This document shows, piece after piece, positions 7,333 through 16,480 of a DNA stretch of 47,237 nt. The notes beneath the pieces were generated by a model that saw only the letters and a program-made list of their open reading frames with translations, made no database searches and was not told the origin of the DNA. Within the stretch, counting starts at the first letter, position 1. Every line of letters begins with the position of its first letter. The translations under genes and the position numbers were made by a program. This DNA is from an uncultured Prevotella sp. (GTDB lineage Bacteria; Bacteroidota; Bacteroidia; Bacteroidales; Bacteroidaceae): contig CALUIJ010000047.1 of assembly GCA_944320675.1 (NCBI GenBank), forward strand, positions 1 to 47,237, written 5' to 3'.

Positions 7333-8682
7333 TCACTTCCCCAGGCCCCTCATGTTCTTCATTCCTTTCATGGCGCCCATCATCTGGCTCATCTTCGAAC
7401 CGGTGACCATCTTCATCATCTTGCGAGTCTGGTCAAACTGCTTTATCAGGCGGTTGACATCCTGGACGTTCGTACCCGAGCCCTTGGCTATGCGCATGCG
7501 GCGGCTCGTGTTAAGAATCTCAGGATTGGTGCGCTCCTTGGGCGTCATGCTCAATATTATGGCTTCAATGCCCTTAAAGGCATTGTCGTCGATGTCGATG
7601 TCCTTGATGGCCTTGCCTACTCCCGGAATCATCGACGCCAAGTCTTTTATGTTGCCCATCTTCTTTATCTGCTGTATCTGGCCGAGGAAGTCGTTGAAGT
7701 CGAACTTGTTCTTCTGTATCTTCTTCTGGAGGCGCTTGGCCTCCTCCTCGTCAAACTGTTCCTGGGCACGCTCTACAAGGCTTACGATGTCGCCCATGCC
7801 CAATATGCGGTCGGCCATGCGCGAAGGATGGAACGCGTCTATGGCCTCCATCTTCTCACCCGTACCGATGAACTTGATAGGCTTAGTCACCACCGTGCGT
7901 ATGCTTATCGCCGCACCGCCGCGCGTGTCGCCGTCAAGCTTAGTCAGCACGACTCCGTCGAAATCCAGTCTGTCATTGAACTCCTTGGCCGTATTCACGG
8001 CGTCCTGGCCCGTCATGGAGTCGACGACGAACAACGTCTCGTCGGGATGCAACGAGTTTTTCAGGGTCTCTATCTCGTTCATCATATCCTCGTCGACAGC
8101 CAAGCGTCCCGCCGTGTCGACTATCACGACGTCGTTGCCCTTGGCCTTGGCCTCGCTTATGGCGTTACGTGCTATTTCAACGACGTCCTTGTTGTCGGGT
8201 TCCGAATATACGGGCACCCCTATCTGCGCGGCCACGACTTTCAGCTGTTCTATGGCCGCCGGACGGTAAACGTCGCAAGCGACAAGCATAGGGTTCTTAT
8301 GCTGTTTCTTCTTCAGCATGTTGGCAAGCTTGCCGCTGAACGTAGTCTTACCCGAACCCTGCAGGCCCGACATCAGTATTATCGAAGGCCGCCCGTTAAG
8401 GTTAAGCCCTACGCTCTCGCCGCCCATGAGCTCGGCCAGCTCGTCGTGCACGAGCTTAACCATCATCTGCCCCGGCTTCACAGCCGTCAACACGTTCATG
8501 CCAAGCGCCTTCTGCTTCACGGTGTCGGTAAACGACTTCGCCACCTTATAGTTCACATCGGCATCAAGCAGCGCCCTGCGCACGTCCTTAAGGGTTTCGG
8601 CTACGTTTATTTCAGTAATCTTTCCCTCTCCCTTAAGTATCTTAAAGGAGCGTTCAAGCCTGTCACTTAAGTTCTCAAACAT
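7333..8682 (-). CDS. ffh: Signal recognition particle GTPase Ffh
   Basis: Ffh binds 4.5S RNA and signal sequences and docks ribosomes at FtsY. The 449 residues show the N domain (1-95, four helices), the G domain with P-loop GLQGSGKTT at 106-114, [13 protein letters not shown] and [12 protein letters not shown], and the methionine-rich M domain ([20 protein letters not shown]) at the C-terminus. Length is normal. It is followed by folD after 119 bases. I looked for the SRP RNA in the 1 kb upstream gap but did not find its conserved core. Confidence 0.97.
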   Translation of the reverse strand: MFENLSDRLERSFKILKGEGKITEINVAETLKDVRRALLDADVNYKVAKSFTDTVKQKALGMNVLTAVKPGQMMVKLVHDELAELMGGESVGLNLNGRPSIILMSGLQGSGKTTFSGKLANMLKKKQHKNPMLVACDVYRPAAIEQLKVVAAQIGVPVYSEPDNKDVVEIARNAISEAKAKGNDVVIVDTAGRLAVDEDMMNEIETLKNSLHPDETLFVVDSMTGQDAVNTAKEFNDRLDFDGVVLTKLDGDTRGGAAISIRTVVTKPIKFIGTGEKMEAIDAFHPSRMADRILGMGDIVSLVERAQEQFDEEEAKRLQKKIQKNKFDFNDFLGQIQQIKKMGNIKDLASMIPGVGKAIKDIDIDDNAFKGIEAIILSMTPKERTNPEILNTSRRMRIAKGSGTNVQDVNRLIKQFDQTRKMMKMVTGSKMSQMMGAMKGMKNMRGLGK

Positions 8683-8834
8683 AAGATAAAAGTAAGTATT
8701 CTTTTTAATTCAAAATGTAAGCTATGCACGGCCTCATCGGCGGACAACGTCATAATGTAACCTTACAACATGTCGGTAACATGAGCGAAGTTTGACAAAA
8801 TGACAATCACAATCAGCTTTGCCCCTATCAGCTT

Positions 8835-8842
8835 TACTTTTG
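8835..8842 (+). promoter_or_regulatory. Orphan -7 element in the ffh upstream gap
   Basis: TACTTTTG at 8835-8842, full match to TAnnTTTG, but no TTTG at -33 and no recognisable gene downstream. A small RNA could start here. Confidence 0.35.
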
Positions 8843-9104
8843 CAAATATAATCATTTAATGGTAAAACCACCAACAAATCGCCATGTATTTAAAATATTT
8901 TAAAACTGTTGGCTGCAAAAGTGCCCACGCCGTACGCAAATGTGCATGCCAACCGGCATTTGCAGACAGATTGACAACCCGAAACGGGCAATGCGGTTAT
9001 AGCTTAGGCGATGAAAGAATCAGACTCGGCAACACTATCAAACCCCGACGCCAAAGAACAACGCGGAACGGCATAATAACACAAAACCGCCAATATCGGC
9101 GACA

Positions 9105-9141
9105 TTTTGTCAAAACAACAATGTATGCTGTTTTGACAAAA
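9105..9141. repeat. 13-bp perfect inverted repeat
   Basis: TTTTGTCAAAACA (9105-9117) and TGTTTTGACAAAA (9129-9141) pair perfectly around an 11-base loop. Each arm contains a TTTTGNCAAAA half-palindrome, and a related TTTGACAAAATGAC lies at 8791. It could be a transcript hairpin or a pair of protein-binding sites. Confidence 0.6.
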
Positions 9142-9269
9142 ATAGGAATAAAATGCTCCACATACGGCATTGTTTACCCATACGAATCCACGTTTTGCAC
9201 GCAAGACACAAGCCGACTCTTGCGCAAAAGTTAACTTTCAGCCGCGAATCTACGCCTTTTGCCGAAAGA

Positions 9270-9380
9270 AACACGGCCGTTTACAGCATAAAAAACGGCG
9301 TTTTGCGCACCTGAAAACGGTGTTTAAGCTGACATAAAACGGCGTTTTTAGATGCACATAATCGTCTTTTTCCGCATAAC
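9270..9380. repeat. Degenerate tandem repeat with 22-bp period, tract A
   Basis: The core AAAACGGCGTTTT starts at 9292 and 9336, with AAAACGGTGTTT at 9314 between them: exactly 22 bases apart. Weaker units fit at 9270 (ACACGGCCGTTT) and 9358 (ATAATCGTCTTTTT). The rest of each unit is variable but tends towards GCAC or CAT. The same period is found at 24528-24659. Confidence 0.65.
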
Positions 9381-9714
9381 TGCCGCATGTACGGCACATT
9401 GCAATTGCACACTCAGGAGCCGATTATATGCTGCCGACAGGTGAAAAATTCAGGACACGGCCGTTCACGAGCGCCAAGAAAAATCAAAATGAAACGTAAA
9501 CAAGCCTTGCGGTTGACAAACGTCATTTAACTACGGCAGGCCATTATATTGTGCACGACCGGTTTTGGTTTAACGGGAAGCCATCCAGGCATCTTACAAT
9601 TTCCGCACAACACCTAATGCGATTAGGACTTAAGCAAAAACCCGAACCTGTCAATAAAACCCAAAATAATGACAAGTCCGGGCCTTGCACAATCTGTATT
9701 ATAATTATAACAAC

Positions 9715-10821
9715 TTATAAGCTGATAGGTTCATATTGCATGTCGAAGACGTCGGCCACGGCCTTATAAGTTATTTTACCCTCGACAACATTCAGTCCCT
9801 TATACAAGGCAATGTCCTCACGGCAGGCCTGCCGCCACCCCTTATCGGCCAAGGCTACGGCATATTTCAACGTAGCGTTGGTAAGTGCCGTGGTCGAAGT
9901 GTTGGGTACAGCGCCCGGAATGTTGGCTACGGCGTAATGCACTATTCCGTCAACATCATACGTAGGCTCACTATGCGTTGTCGGACGCGAAGTCTCGAAA
10001 CATCCTCCTTGGTCGATGGCGACGTCGACCAACACCGTTCCTTGTTCCATGGTCTTAAGCATGTCGCGCGTTATAAGCTTCGGCGCCTTATCGCCGGGCA
10101 CAAGCACCGCCCCGATGACGATGTCGGCGTCCTTAATTTCCGACGCGACATTTTGGTTTGAAGAATATAATGTGTTTACATTGGCAGGCATGTTTATGGA
10201 TAATTGGTGAAGCAATGGCAGTGATATGTCCGTTATGACCACGTCGGCACCCATGCCGGCCGCCACACGCGCCGCGGCCTGTCCTACGATTCCGCCGCCG
10301 AGCACCACCACCTTTGCCGGGCGCACACCGGGCACTCCGCATATCAGTTTGCCCTTTCCGCCTTTTGTCTTCTGCAGGTAATGCGCGCCGTTGATCGTTG
10401 CCATACGCCCGGCAATCTCGCTCATCGGAGTCAGCAACGGCAAGGAGCCGTCGTCAAGCTGCACTGTCTCGTAAGCAAGGCATACGCCGCCGCTCTTTAC
10501 CATGGCTTCCGTCAATTCGCGGCTGCATGCGAAATGGAAATACGTAAACACAAGCTGCCCCTTGCGGATCAACGTGTATTCGGGGGCTATCGGTTCCTTT
10601 ACCTTGATTATCATGTCGGCCGTGCCGTAAACATCCTCTATTGTCGGCAGGATGTTTGCTCCGACGTTTACATACATTTCATCAGCAAACCCACTGCCTT
10701 CGCCGGCTGTTTTCTGCACGTAAACCACGTGGCCGTGTTTTACCAATTCAGACACGCCGGCCGGAGTCATACCTACACGGTTCTCATTGTTCTTGATCTC
10801 TTTTGGAATACCGATTTTCAT
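9715..10821 (-). CDS. ald: Alanine dehydrogenase
   Basis: Ald catalyses reversible NAD-dependent deamination of L-alanine to pyruvate and ammonia. The 368 residues are the usual length. Visible are the N-terminal KEIKNNENRVGMTP motif with substrate-binding arginine, VKVKEPIAPEY (catalytic lysine region), the Rossmann turn VVLGGGIVGQAAA and the late VANIPGAVPNTSTTALTN signature. It is the first gene of a minus-strand block with its own -7 element, just downstream of a terminator that closes the DUF2461 unit. In an anaerobe it can act in ammonia assimilation or alanine formation. Confidence 0.95.
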   Translation of the reverse strand: MKIGIPKEIKNNENRVGMTPAGVSELVKHGHVVYVQKTAGEGSGFADEMYVNVGANILPTIEDVYGTADMIIKVKEPIAPEYTLIRKGQLVFTYFHFACSRELTEAMVKSGGVCLAYETVQLDDGSLPLLTPMSEIAGRMATINGAHYLQKTKGGKGKLICGVPGVRPAKVVVLGGGIVGQAAARVAAGMGADVVITDISLPLLHQLSINMPANVNTLYSSNQNVASEIKDADIVIGAVLVPGDKAPKLITRDMLKTMEQGTVLVDVAIDQGGCFETSRPTTHSEPTYDVDGIVHYAVANIPGAVPNTSTTALTNATLKYAVALADKGWRQACREDIALYKGLNVVEGKITYKAVADVFDMQYEPISL

Positions 10822-10854
10822 AGTCGTAAAAAATTAGTTAAACAATTATCGTGG

Positions 10855-10862
10855 CAAAGATA
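10855..10862 (-). promoter_or_regulatory. -7 element of ald
   Basis: TATCTTTG on the minus strand at 10862-10855, 34 bases before the ald start. It lies next to the terminator of the upstream gene. A TTG upstream is spaced 23 bases away, wider than usual. Confidence 0.5.
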
Positions 10863-10864
10863 AG

Positions 10865-10898
10865 AAAAATCCTGTTACATCATAACAATGCAACAGGA
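10865..10898 (-). terminator. Intrinsic terminator of the DUF2461 gene
   Basis: On the minus strand TCCTGTTGC pairs with GTAACAGGA (9 bp with one G-U) around an 11-base loop and is followed directly by TTTTTC. It starts 13 bases after the DUF2461 stop. Confidence 0.75.
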
Positions 10899-10910
10899 GT
10901 TTTTAGATTT

Positions 10911-11609
10911 TTATTCATAATCGTCAATAACCGAATTTATAAAGTCCATCATCGGTTTGCCGGTTTTCAATATTCCGCACATTTCATCGAGCCACTTGTC
11001 ACCTTCAAAAAAAGAATCGGCAACAGCCCTCCAACAACAAAAGTCCTTCATGCGCAGATATTGGATGAACTCATAATCACGCGGAAAACCCGAAGGCGCG
11101 GTCTTTAAATGTTCTATGCCAAAACCTTTAAGGTCGTCCCAACCGTTTTCACCGGGACGGCCGAACATGTCGACAAAAGCCTCACTTTCAACAATCCCAC
11201 GCCATTGGTCGATATTGGCCATTATCTCGTTGCGGCAAGAAGTCAGGATGTTGGTAGGCAGCCAATAATTGCCGCACGAAACGAGGCAATGCCCCGGCTC
11301 AAGATGTATGTAGTATCCCCCATGGAAAGCCTTCTTGCCGTGTGCGGCGATATAAGCTCCGAGATGTGTCTTGTACGGCGACTTGTCGGAAGAGAAGCGC
11401 GTGTCACGGTAAAACCTGTAAGTAGCATCCTTTGCGGTCAGATGCTTGATCGAGGGGTCGAATTCGGCTATGCGCAGGATTGCGCCGTTAACACCGTTTT
11501 CAAAGTCCTCCCTCACGGCCTTATATTCATCCTTGTGCGCCGTGAACCATTCACGGTTGTTGTTTTCCTTTATTCCGCAGAGGAAATCCAATATTCTTTT
11601 GGCTTGCAT
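10911..11609 (-). CDS. DUF2461 domain-containing protein
   Basis: A 232-residue cytoplasmic protein of the DUF2461 / TIGR02453 family, whose function is unknown. Family signatures are FLCGIKENNNREWFTAHKDE near the start (NN-EWF motif), RFYRDTRFSSDKSPYKTHLG in the middle and GGYYIHLEPGHCLVSCGNYW. Length is typical. It follows nth after 32 bases on the same strand and ends in an intrinsic terminator. There is no signal peptide. Confidence 0.9.
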   Translation of the reverse strand: MQAKRILDFLCGIKENNNREWFTAHKDEYKAVREDFENGVNGAILRIAEFDPSIKHLTAKDATYRFYRDTRFSSDKSPYKTHLGAYIAAHGKKAFHGGYYIHLEPGHCLVSCGNYWLPTNILTSCRNEIMANIDQWRGIVESEAFVDMFGRPGENGWDDLKGFGIEHLKTAPSGFPRDYEFIQYLRMKDFCCWRAVADSFFEGDKWLDEMCGILKTGKPMMDFINSVIDDYE

Positions 11610-11641
11610 CTTATATGTTTGTTATGAATTGACAATTGCAA

Positions 11642-12292
11642 TCACGACAGCTTTGAACCGTCCATCAGCTTGGGGCAAAAAGAATCAAACGGGCACTTGT
11701 CACAATGCGGGGCACGGCTCGTACAGACATAACGGCCATGGAGCAGCAACCAATGGTGGGCGTCGGCTACCAATTCGCTTGGAATGTTGTCCGTCAACTC
11801 TTTCTCCACTTTCAACGGGGTGTCGCTGCTTTTTGATACTAAGCCAAGCCTGCGGCTGACCCTGAACACATGGGTGTCAACCGCTATCACCGACCGGCCA
11901 TAAGCGACAGCCTGTATCACGTTTGCCGTCTTGCGCCCTACTCCCGGCAACTTCAAAAGTCCGTCCAGTGTTTCAGGGACGTTTCCGCCGTAGTCGGACA
12001 CAAGAATACGCGCCATTTCAACTAAATGGCGCGCTTTCGAGTTAGGGTACGAAACACTTCTTACGTATTCGTAAACGTCTTCAGGCTCGGCGGCGGCCAT
12101 GGCCTTTGCGTCAGGATAACGGGCGAACAAGGCCGGGGTAACCATGTTGACCCGCTTGTCGGTACACTGTGCGCTGAGCATGACAGCGGCCAAAAGTTGG
12201 AACACGCTGCCAAACTCAAGCTCGGTGGTAACCCGTGGAGTCTTTTCCCGGAAATACCCAAGTACGGTTTTATACCTGTCCTTCCTGTTCAT
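11642..12292 (-). CDS. nth: Endonuclease III
   Basis: A base-excision repair DNA glycosylase/AP lyase for oxidised pyrimidines. From MNRKDRYKTV the protein has 216 residues, normal for Nth. The helix-hairpin-helix is LPGVGRKTANV with catalytic lysine K121, the catalytic aspartate is D139 in AVDTHVFR, and the 4Fe-4S loop is C190-x6-C197-x2-C200-x5-C206. The chosen start overlaps the end of the DUF5606 gene by 23 bases; a longer start at 12325 would add residues not seen in the family. Confidence 0.95.
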   Translation of the reverse strand: MNRKDRYKTVLGYFREKTPRVTTELEFGSVFQLLAAVMLSAQCTDKRVNMVTPALFARYPDAKAMAAAEPEDVYEYVRSVSYPNSKARHLVEMARILVSDYGGNVPETLDGLLKLPGVGRKTANVIQAVAYGRSVIAVDTHVFRVSRRLGLVSKSSDTPLKVEKELTDNIPSELVADAHHWLLLHGRYVCTSRAPHCDKCPFDSFCPKLMDGSKLS

Positions 12293-12710
12293 TATCCCTT
12301 TCGTCGCCTTCGTCAGGACTGACAAAATCCGTAATGCCGTTGTTTACCAATATGTCGTACCACTGCAGAAGCTTCTTTATGTCGCTGTCGTGAACACGCT
12401 CGCGGTCAAAATCAGGAAGAACAGTTGCGAAATAATCACGCAATTCTTTCGAAGCGCATTTCTTATAGTTCAACGAGGACGGCTTGCCAGCCTCTTTATC
12501 GTAAACACTAGCGAAAACTTTCGTTAGAGGAATGTCTTCCGATTCCGTATAAATAGCGATGTCGTTAAGACTCGTAACACTGTCGCTCGCAAAGACGGGA
12601 AGACGCTTATGCGTTTCATCAACTTTTTCTACAATCAAATTAGCCTTACCTCTTGAAACAAGTTTGTAAAGACCCGGTTTACCTGAAATAGAAAGAATCG
12701 TCTGTTCCAT
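12270..12710 (-). CDS. DUF5606 domain-containing protein
   Basis: A 146-residue Bacteroidetes-specific protein. It begins with the family signature LSISGKPGLYKLVSRGKANL and VEKVDETHKRLPVFASDSVT, which resembles a small beta-barrel domain, followed by SLNDIAIYTES and a helical segment LRDYFATVLPDFDRERVHDS, and ends in an acidic tail (DEGDERDNEQEGQV). Function is unknown. It is commonly found with coaE in Bacteroidales, as here, and its stop lies inside nth, suggesting coupling. Confidence 0.85.
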   Translation of the reverse strand: MEQTILSISGKPGLYKLVSRGKANLIVEKVDETHKRLPVFASDSVTSLNDIAIYTESEDIPLTKVFASVYDKEAGKPSSLNYKKCASKELRDYFATVLPDFDRERVHDSDIKKLLQWYDILVNNGITDFVSPDEGDERDNEQEGQV

Positions 12711-12741
12711 TTTTATAATAAAAATTTAATTCAGTTATAAA

Positions 12742-13320
12742 TTATTTAATTACACCGGTCGCCATTTCCAGCGACGCTAACATTTGATCTATTTGAACTT
12801 CAATATTTTTCCGGCCGTCGTTTTCTATCACGAAATCGCTCAACTCAGCAACTTCTTCTTGCGGCATCTGCTTGTTTATCCACTCGAGTGCCTTATCGCC
12901 CGATATGCCGTCCCGGCTGATTATCCTTGCCATCCTGATTTCAAGCGGTGCCGTCACACACACTACCTTGTCAACCAACTTGTCAAATCCGCTCGAAAAC
13001 AAGATAGCACATTCCATCCAGCTTAAACCTGACCGTATGAAATCTTCAGCCACGGCCGGATGTACTATCCCATTGACTTTCTGCGCATTTTGTTCGCCCT
13101 CCAATAGGAACTTAGCCATGGCCGCCTTGTTCAATACGCCGTTTACGAATACATCTTCACCGACAACGCTCTTCAGTTTCAATTGGATTTCACACGATGA
13201 AGTCATCAAGCGCTTGGCGGCACTGTCGCAATCATAAATCAAACAGCCCCTTTTTTCAAGCGAACGGCATATAAAACTCTTGCCGCTCCCTATTCCGCCG
13301 GTTATAGCTATCTTATTCAT
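12742..13320 (-). CDS. coaE: Dephospho-CoA kinase
   Basis: The last step of coenzyme A synthesis, phosphorylating the 3'-hydroxyl of dephospho-CoA. From MNKIAITGG the protein has 192 residues. The P-loop GGIGSGKS is at residues 8-15, CDSAAKRL follows at the substrate site, and RIISRDGISGDKALEWINKQ is the typical lid/arginine region. A GTG at 13338 overlaps the ybbR-like stop as GTGA and could be used instead, adding six residues; the ATG at 13320 fits the family N-terminus better. Confidence 0.94.
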   Translation of the reverse strand: MNKIAITGGIGSGKSFICRSLEKRGCLIYDCDSAAKRLMTSSCEIQLKLKSVVGEDVFVNGVLNKAAMAKFLLEGEQNAQKVNGIVHPAVAEDFIRSGLSWMECAILFSSGFDKLVDKVVCVTAPLEIRMARIISRDGISGDKALEWINKQMPQEEVAELSDFVIENDGRKNIEVQIDQMLASLEMATGVIK

Positions 13321-13334
13321 AATCAAGGGTTTAT

Positions 13335-14318
13335 TCACTGTTCCTCAATCAGGTAATCAACCTGATTGACATTAATGCGGGCGTTCCTGACACCATGCGG
13401 CACCGAACGCAAATAAATATTGCACTTGTCTGACGGATTGTTCACAACCTCGTCATAATCGGCAACGACCTTAAAGCCTTCAGGACGTATGGAGCGGAAC
13501 AAGCTTGCCCCAACCGTGAACGTCACGGTCACACGGGCGGGGAAAGTTCTCAATATTTTTCCCTCAGGCATATTCTCCGCTACGATCGGCACGTCAAATT
13601 TTTCTTCCGTCAAGATGTCAGGGCATATTGATATTTTCACGTTCTCAGGAACATATTTCACTCCCTTAATCCTATTCAAAGCTATTTGCTCAACCAACGT
13701 ATCGGTCAAGTTTGAAATATTCAAACGCTCCGTACTGACATACTTTATGCTGTCCAACATTTCACGGCTGGCATAAATTTCAACGGAATCAGGCGTGAAA
13801 AATATTTTTGACAAATAATAGCTTTGCCCGGGAGTAATCCGGCCCGACAACTTCACAGGCACGTGTTTCTTCAAACCGAAATTATAATAAAACTCGAACT
13901 TGTCAGGCTTAAGGCTGACTATTCTTGACGAACTGAAAAGTTGCTTATAAATCAGTTTCTGCAATTCTGTTGAAGAAACGGTCCCGGTACCGGTCTTCTT
14001 TGCGTAACTGCCGAACTTGACTTTTATAGTGTGGATTTTATTTCCATAAAGGTAAGCCAACAACGAGAAGCCCTTGTCGTTCACCGTAACACGGACATTC
14101 GTCGTCGTATCGCTTGTCAGAACAACATTCTTCGGAATGTCTACAAGCTGGACCGGGACTTCTATTTCCTGCTCATACGGTTCGTTTAATGTCATCAACA
14201 ACCAAAATGTTCCGCTGAGCAGCAAGAAGAACAAGAAAATCAGAAACTCCCTATTCATCCAACTGAATAGGAAGTTCCTGGCGACTCTAAAAATATGAAA
14301 CAATTTTGAATCGTTCAT
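13335..14318 (-). CDS. YbbR-like domain protein, membrane anchored
   Basis: The 327-residue protein has one N-terminal membrane helix (FLIFLFFLLLSGTFWLLMTL, residues about 26-45) and an extracytoplasmic part with YbbR repeats, recognisable by IEVPVQLVDIPKNVVLTSDT and TVRVTVNDKGFSLL. YbbR domains occur in CdaR, the regulator of the diadenylate cyclase CdaA, but no cdaA is adjacent. The gene abuts yajC with no gap and reads into coaE. The cluster nusB-yajC-ybbR-coaE is conserved in Bacteroidales. The exact role is unknown. Confidence 0.85.
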   Translation of the reverse strand: MNDSKLFHIFRVARNFLFSWMNREFLIFLFFLLLSGTFWLLMTLNEPYEQEIEVPVQLVDIPKNVVLTSDTTTNVRVTVNDKGFSLLAYLYGNKIHTIKVKFGSYAKKTGTGTVSSTELQKLIYKQLFSSSRIVSLKPDKFEFYYNFGLKKHVPVKLSGRITPGQSYYLSKIFFTPDSVEIYASREMLDSIKYVSTERLNISNLTDTLVEQIALNRIKGVKYVPENVKISICPDILTEEKFDVPIVAENMPEGKILRTFPARVTVTFTVGASLFRSIRPEGFKVVADYDEVVNNPSDKCNIYLRSVPHGVRNARINVNQVDYLIEEQ

Positions 14319-14657
14319 TTATTTTGATTGGGCGTTCGCTGTCCCCATATTCGAAGCCACGTCGGCGAACACATAATTTTTATCTACACGGATGACAACG
14401 CCTTTTGATATTTCAATGTCAACAATGTTGGTGGCAAGGTCTATCTTCTTAACCGTACCGTAGATTCCACCGCCAGTTACGACATTAGCCCCTTCTTGAA
14501 GGCTGTTTTGGAATTTCTTAATTTCCTTCTGTCGTTTTTGTTGAGGACGAATCATGAAAAACCACATTATTACAAATATGGCAATCATCATGATTAAAAA
14601 AGTTCCGTTACCACCTTGTGCAGACTGCTGAGATGCTAAAAAAATAGTTGTACTCAT
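14319..14657 (-). CDS. yajC: Preprotein translocase subunit YajC
   Basis: A small subunit associated with SecDF in the inner membrane. The 112 residues have a single membrane helix (TFLIMMIAIFVIMWFFMIRP) followed by the family signature RPQQKRQKEIKKFQNSL and a basic/hydrophobic C-terminal domain with VVTGGGIYGTVKKID. Length is normal. The gene follows nusB after 29 bases and ends directly against the ybbR-like start. Confidence 0.95.
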   Translation of the reverse strand: MSTTIFLASQQSAQGGNGTFLIMMIAIFVIMWFFMIRPQQKRQKEIKKFQNSLQEGANVVTGGGIYGTVKKIDLATNIVDIEISKGVVIRVDKNYVFADVASNMGTANAQSK

Positions 14658-14686
14658 TTTCTGTTTTTGTTATTATTGTTTGATAG

Positions 14687-15634
14687 TTATTTCTTTTTCG
14701 GCTTTTCCCCCATCGGTTTCAATAATATCCCGCTATTGATAAGATAACGTGCTATGCTGTCAAGCATACCGTTAATGTAACCCGAGCTTTTAGGAGTACT
14801 GTATATTTTCGCAAGGTCAACATACTCGTTAATGGTTACGTTTATCGGAATATTGGGGAACGTCAACATTTCAGCTATCGCAATTTGCATGATGACGACA
14901 TCCATATAAGCGAGTCGTGAGAAATCCCAATTGCGCGACGTCTCGCTCATATAACGTTGGTATTGGTCGGCGTTCAAGATTGTAGCGCGGAAAAGTTTTC
15001 TTGCGAAATCCTTATCCTCCTCGTCCTTATATTCCGGCAACAACTCCTGGTCTATGTTGTTTTCCGGTTCAAAGCGCTTAATGGTTTTCAGGACAAACGT
15101 ATCAACAATCTCCTTGTCGTCGTTCCAATACAAGCTCTTCTCTTCGAGCACGCTGTCAAGCTCCTCGTTCTCCATGATGAACGCTTTGTACAGTTTGCGC
15201 CATACCTCACGGTCCGACTCGTAAGACGAACCGCTTTCCTCCATGTAGTCGGCGTATATCCTGCTTTGCACTATCTGCGAATAAAGCCTTCTCACAAACT
15301 CGATATCGTCATCCCAAGTTTGTTTCTGGCTTGATATGAAATCACATAATTGCTTGTTCTCCTCCAATTGGATGGCAAACTTGTTGTCGGCAAACTTGCT
15401 TGACGGCAGTTGCTGCTTTTCCCTTGTCGCCTTCGACAACTCAACCTCGTAATATTTACGGGCCTCTTTCGACACTGCGACAATTAAAGCTAATAAATAA
15501 TGGTAAAGATGATAGGCTTTTGAAAGGCTGAACAACAACTCTTTCTCAGCTACATCCAAATTACGATTCCCGTTTTGATAGTATGCATAGGTTAACTGGA
15601 CTATCTTTATCCTTATTAATTCCCTGTTAATCAT
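14687..15634 (-). CDS. nusB: Transcription antitermination factor NusB, long Bacteroidetes form
   Basis: NusB with NusE/S10 binds boxA and supports rRNA antitermination. The canonical NusB fold (about 140 residues) is at the C-terminus (FARKLFRATILN, WDFSRLAYMDVVIMQIAIAE, INEYVDLAKIYSTPKSSGYI, GMLDSIARYLI). The 315-residue length reflects an N-terminal half of mostly helical sequence seen in Bacteroidetes NusB, whose function is not known. It starts the yajC-ybbR-coaE block and has its own promoter divergent from rplY. Confidence 0.93.
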   Translation of the reverse strand: MINRELIRIKIVQLTYAYYQNGNRNLDVAEKELLFSLSKAYHLYHYLLALIVAVSKEARKYYEVELSKATREKQQLPSSKFADNKFAIQLEENKQLCDFISSQKQTWDDDIEFVRRLYSQIVQSRIYADYMEESGSSYESDREVWRKLYKAFIMENEELDSVLEEKSLYWNDDKEIVDTFVLKTIKRFEPENNIDQELLPEYKDEEDKDFARKLFRATILNADQYQRYMSETSRNWDFSRLAYMDVVIMQIAIAEMLTFPNIPINVTINEYVDLAKIYSTPKSSGYINGMLDSIARYLINSGILLKPMGEKPKKK

Positions 15635-15666
15635 TCCTTTATGTATATTTCTACATTACTACGATG

Positions 15667-15698
15667 CAAAAGTAGGCAAAAATAAGAATATTTGCAAG
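15667..15698 (-). promoter_or_regulatory. Promoter of the nusB operon
   Basis: On the minus strand CTTG (15698-15695), 20 bases, TACTTTTG (15674-15667). The -7 is perfect and the -33 keeps the TTG core. Confidence 0.65.
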
Positions 15699-15734
15699 AA
15701 AACGCTATAAATTTATCCGTTTTTTTTATTAATA

Positions 15735-15766
15735 TTTGCGTGTTAAAATAAAAAATGATAATTTTG
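15735..15766 (+). promoter_or_regulatory. Promoter of the rplY cluster
   Basis: TTTG (15735-15738), 20 bases, TAATTTTG (15759-15766), full consensus; the start codon of rplY is 89 bases further on. It is divergent from the nusB promoter. Confidence 0.75.
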
Positions 15767-15855
15767 CACCGCTTTTCCAAGCACAACGTGAATATTATTC
15801 CCGTGTGATGGTGAATTAGGCAAAACTTAAAACTTAATTTTAGAGTAACACAATC

Positions 15856-16458
15856 ATGAAAGAAATCAACGTAATCGGACAAAAAAGAACCGAGACCGGA
15901 AAGAAAGCTTCAAAGGAGTTAAGGAAAGAAGGACTTATACCATGCAATCTTTATGGTGAGGCAAAAGACGAAAACGGCCTGCCGAAAGCATTGTCGTTCT
16001 CAGTTCCGATGAAGGAGTTGCGTAAAATCGTTTACACTCCCCACATCTACGTAATCAACCTGGTCATCGACGGGGAAAACCACACATCCGTAATGAAGGA
16101 GCTCCAGTTCCATCCTGTTACAGACGCGCTGCTTCACATCGACTTCTATGAAGTAAACGACCAGAAGCCTATCACCATAGGCATACCTGTGAAGCTTACA
16201 GGCCTTGCCCAAGGTGTACGCGACGGTGGACGAATGAACCTCTCAGTAAGAAAGCTTAATGTTACTGCCAAGTATCAGGACATCCCCGAACATCTTGACA
16301 TTGACGTTACAGACTTGAAGATCGGCAAGAGCATAAAAGTCGGCGATTTGCATTTCGAAGGCCTGGAAATTGCGACGAGCAAGGACGTTGTCGTATGTTC
16401 GATCAAGGCTACGCGTAAGTCTGCCGCCGCTGCTTCAAGCAATGACAGTGCTGAATAA
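15856..16458 (+). CDS. rplY: 50S ribosomal protein L25/general stress protein Ctc
   Basis: Binds 5S rRNA in the large subunit. The 200 residues comprise the L25 beta-barrel domain (KRTETGKKASKELRKEGLIP, NLYGE) and the C-terminal TL5/Ctc domain (LHIDFYEVNDQKPITIGIPV, LTGLAQGVRDGGRMN), with an Ala/Ser-rich tail. Length is that of the long Ctc form. It heads a plus-strand group with pth and an S4 protein, all translation-related. Confidence 0.95.
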   Translation: MKEINVIGQKRTETGKKASKELRKEGLIPCNLYGEAKDENGLPKALSFSVPMKELRKIVYTPHIYVINLVIDGENHTSVMKELQFHPVTDALLHIDFYEVNDQKPITIGIPVKLTGLAQGVRDGGRMNLSVRKLNVTAKYQDIPEHLDIDVTDLKIGKSIKVGDLHFEGLEIATSKDVVVCSIKATRKSAAAASSNDSAE

Positions 16459-16480
16459 CATCCGGATCAATTAATTGCAG

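Larger units (their letters stand above)
8683..9714. other. 1 kb gap without a convincing gene
   Basis: Both flanking genes read leftwards, so this is the ffh upstream region. It holds an orphan plus-strand -7 box (8835-8842), repeated TTTGACAAAA-like words (8791, 9105-9141), a 22-bp-period repeat tract (about 9270-9380) and AT-rich sequence near the ald end. A plus-strand frame at 8884-9234 has neither family resemblance nor coding-like composition. Confidence 0.6.

Noticed and set aside
8884..9234. 116-codon plus-strand frame in the ffh upstream gap
   Set aside because: No family resemblance, odd residue composition, and it spans the inverted repeat at 9105-9141.
8683..9714. SRP RNA gene next to ffh
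   Set aside because: I did not find the conserved symmetric and asymmetric loop sequences of the 4.5S RNA core in either strand by eye.
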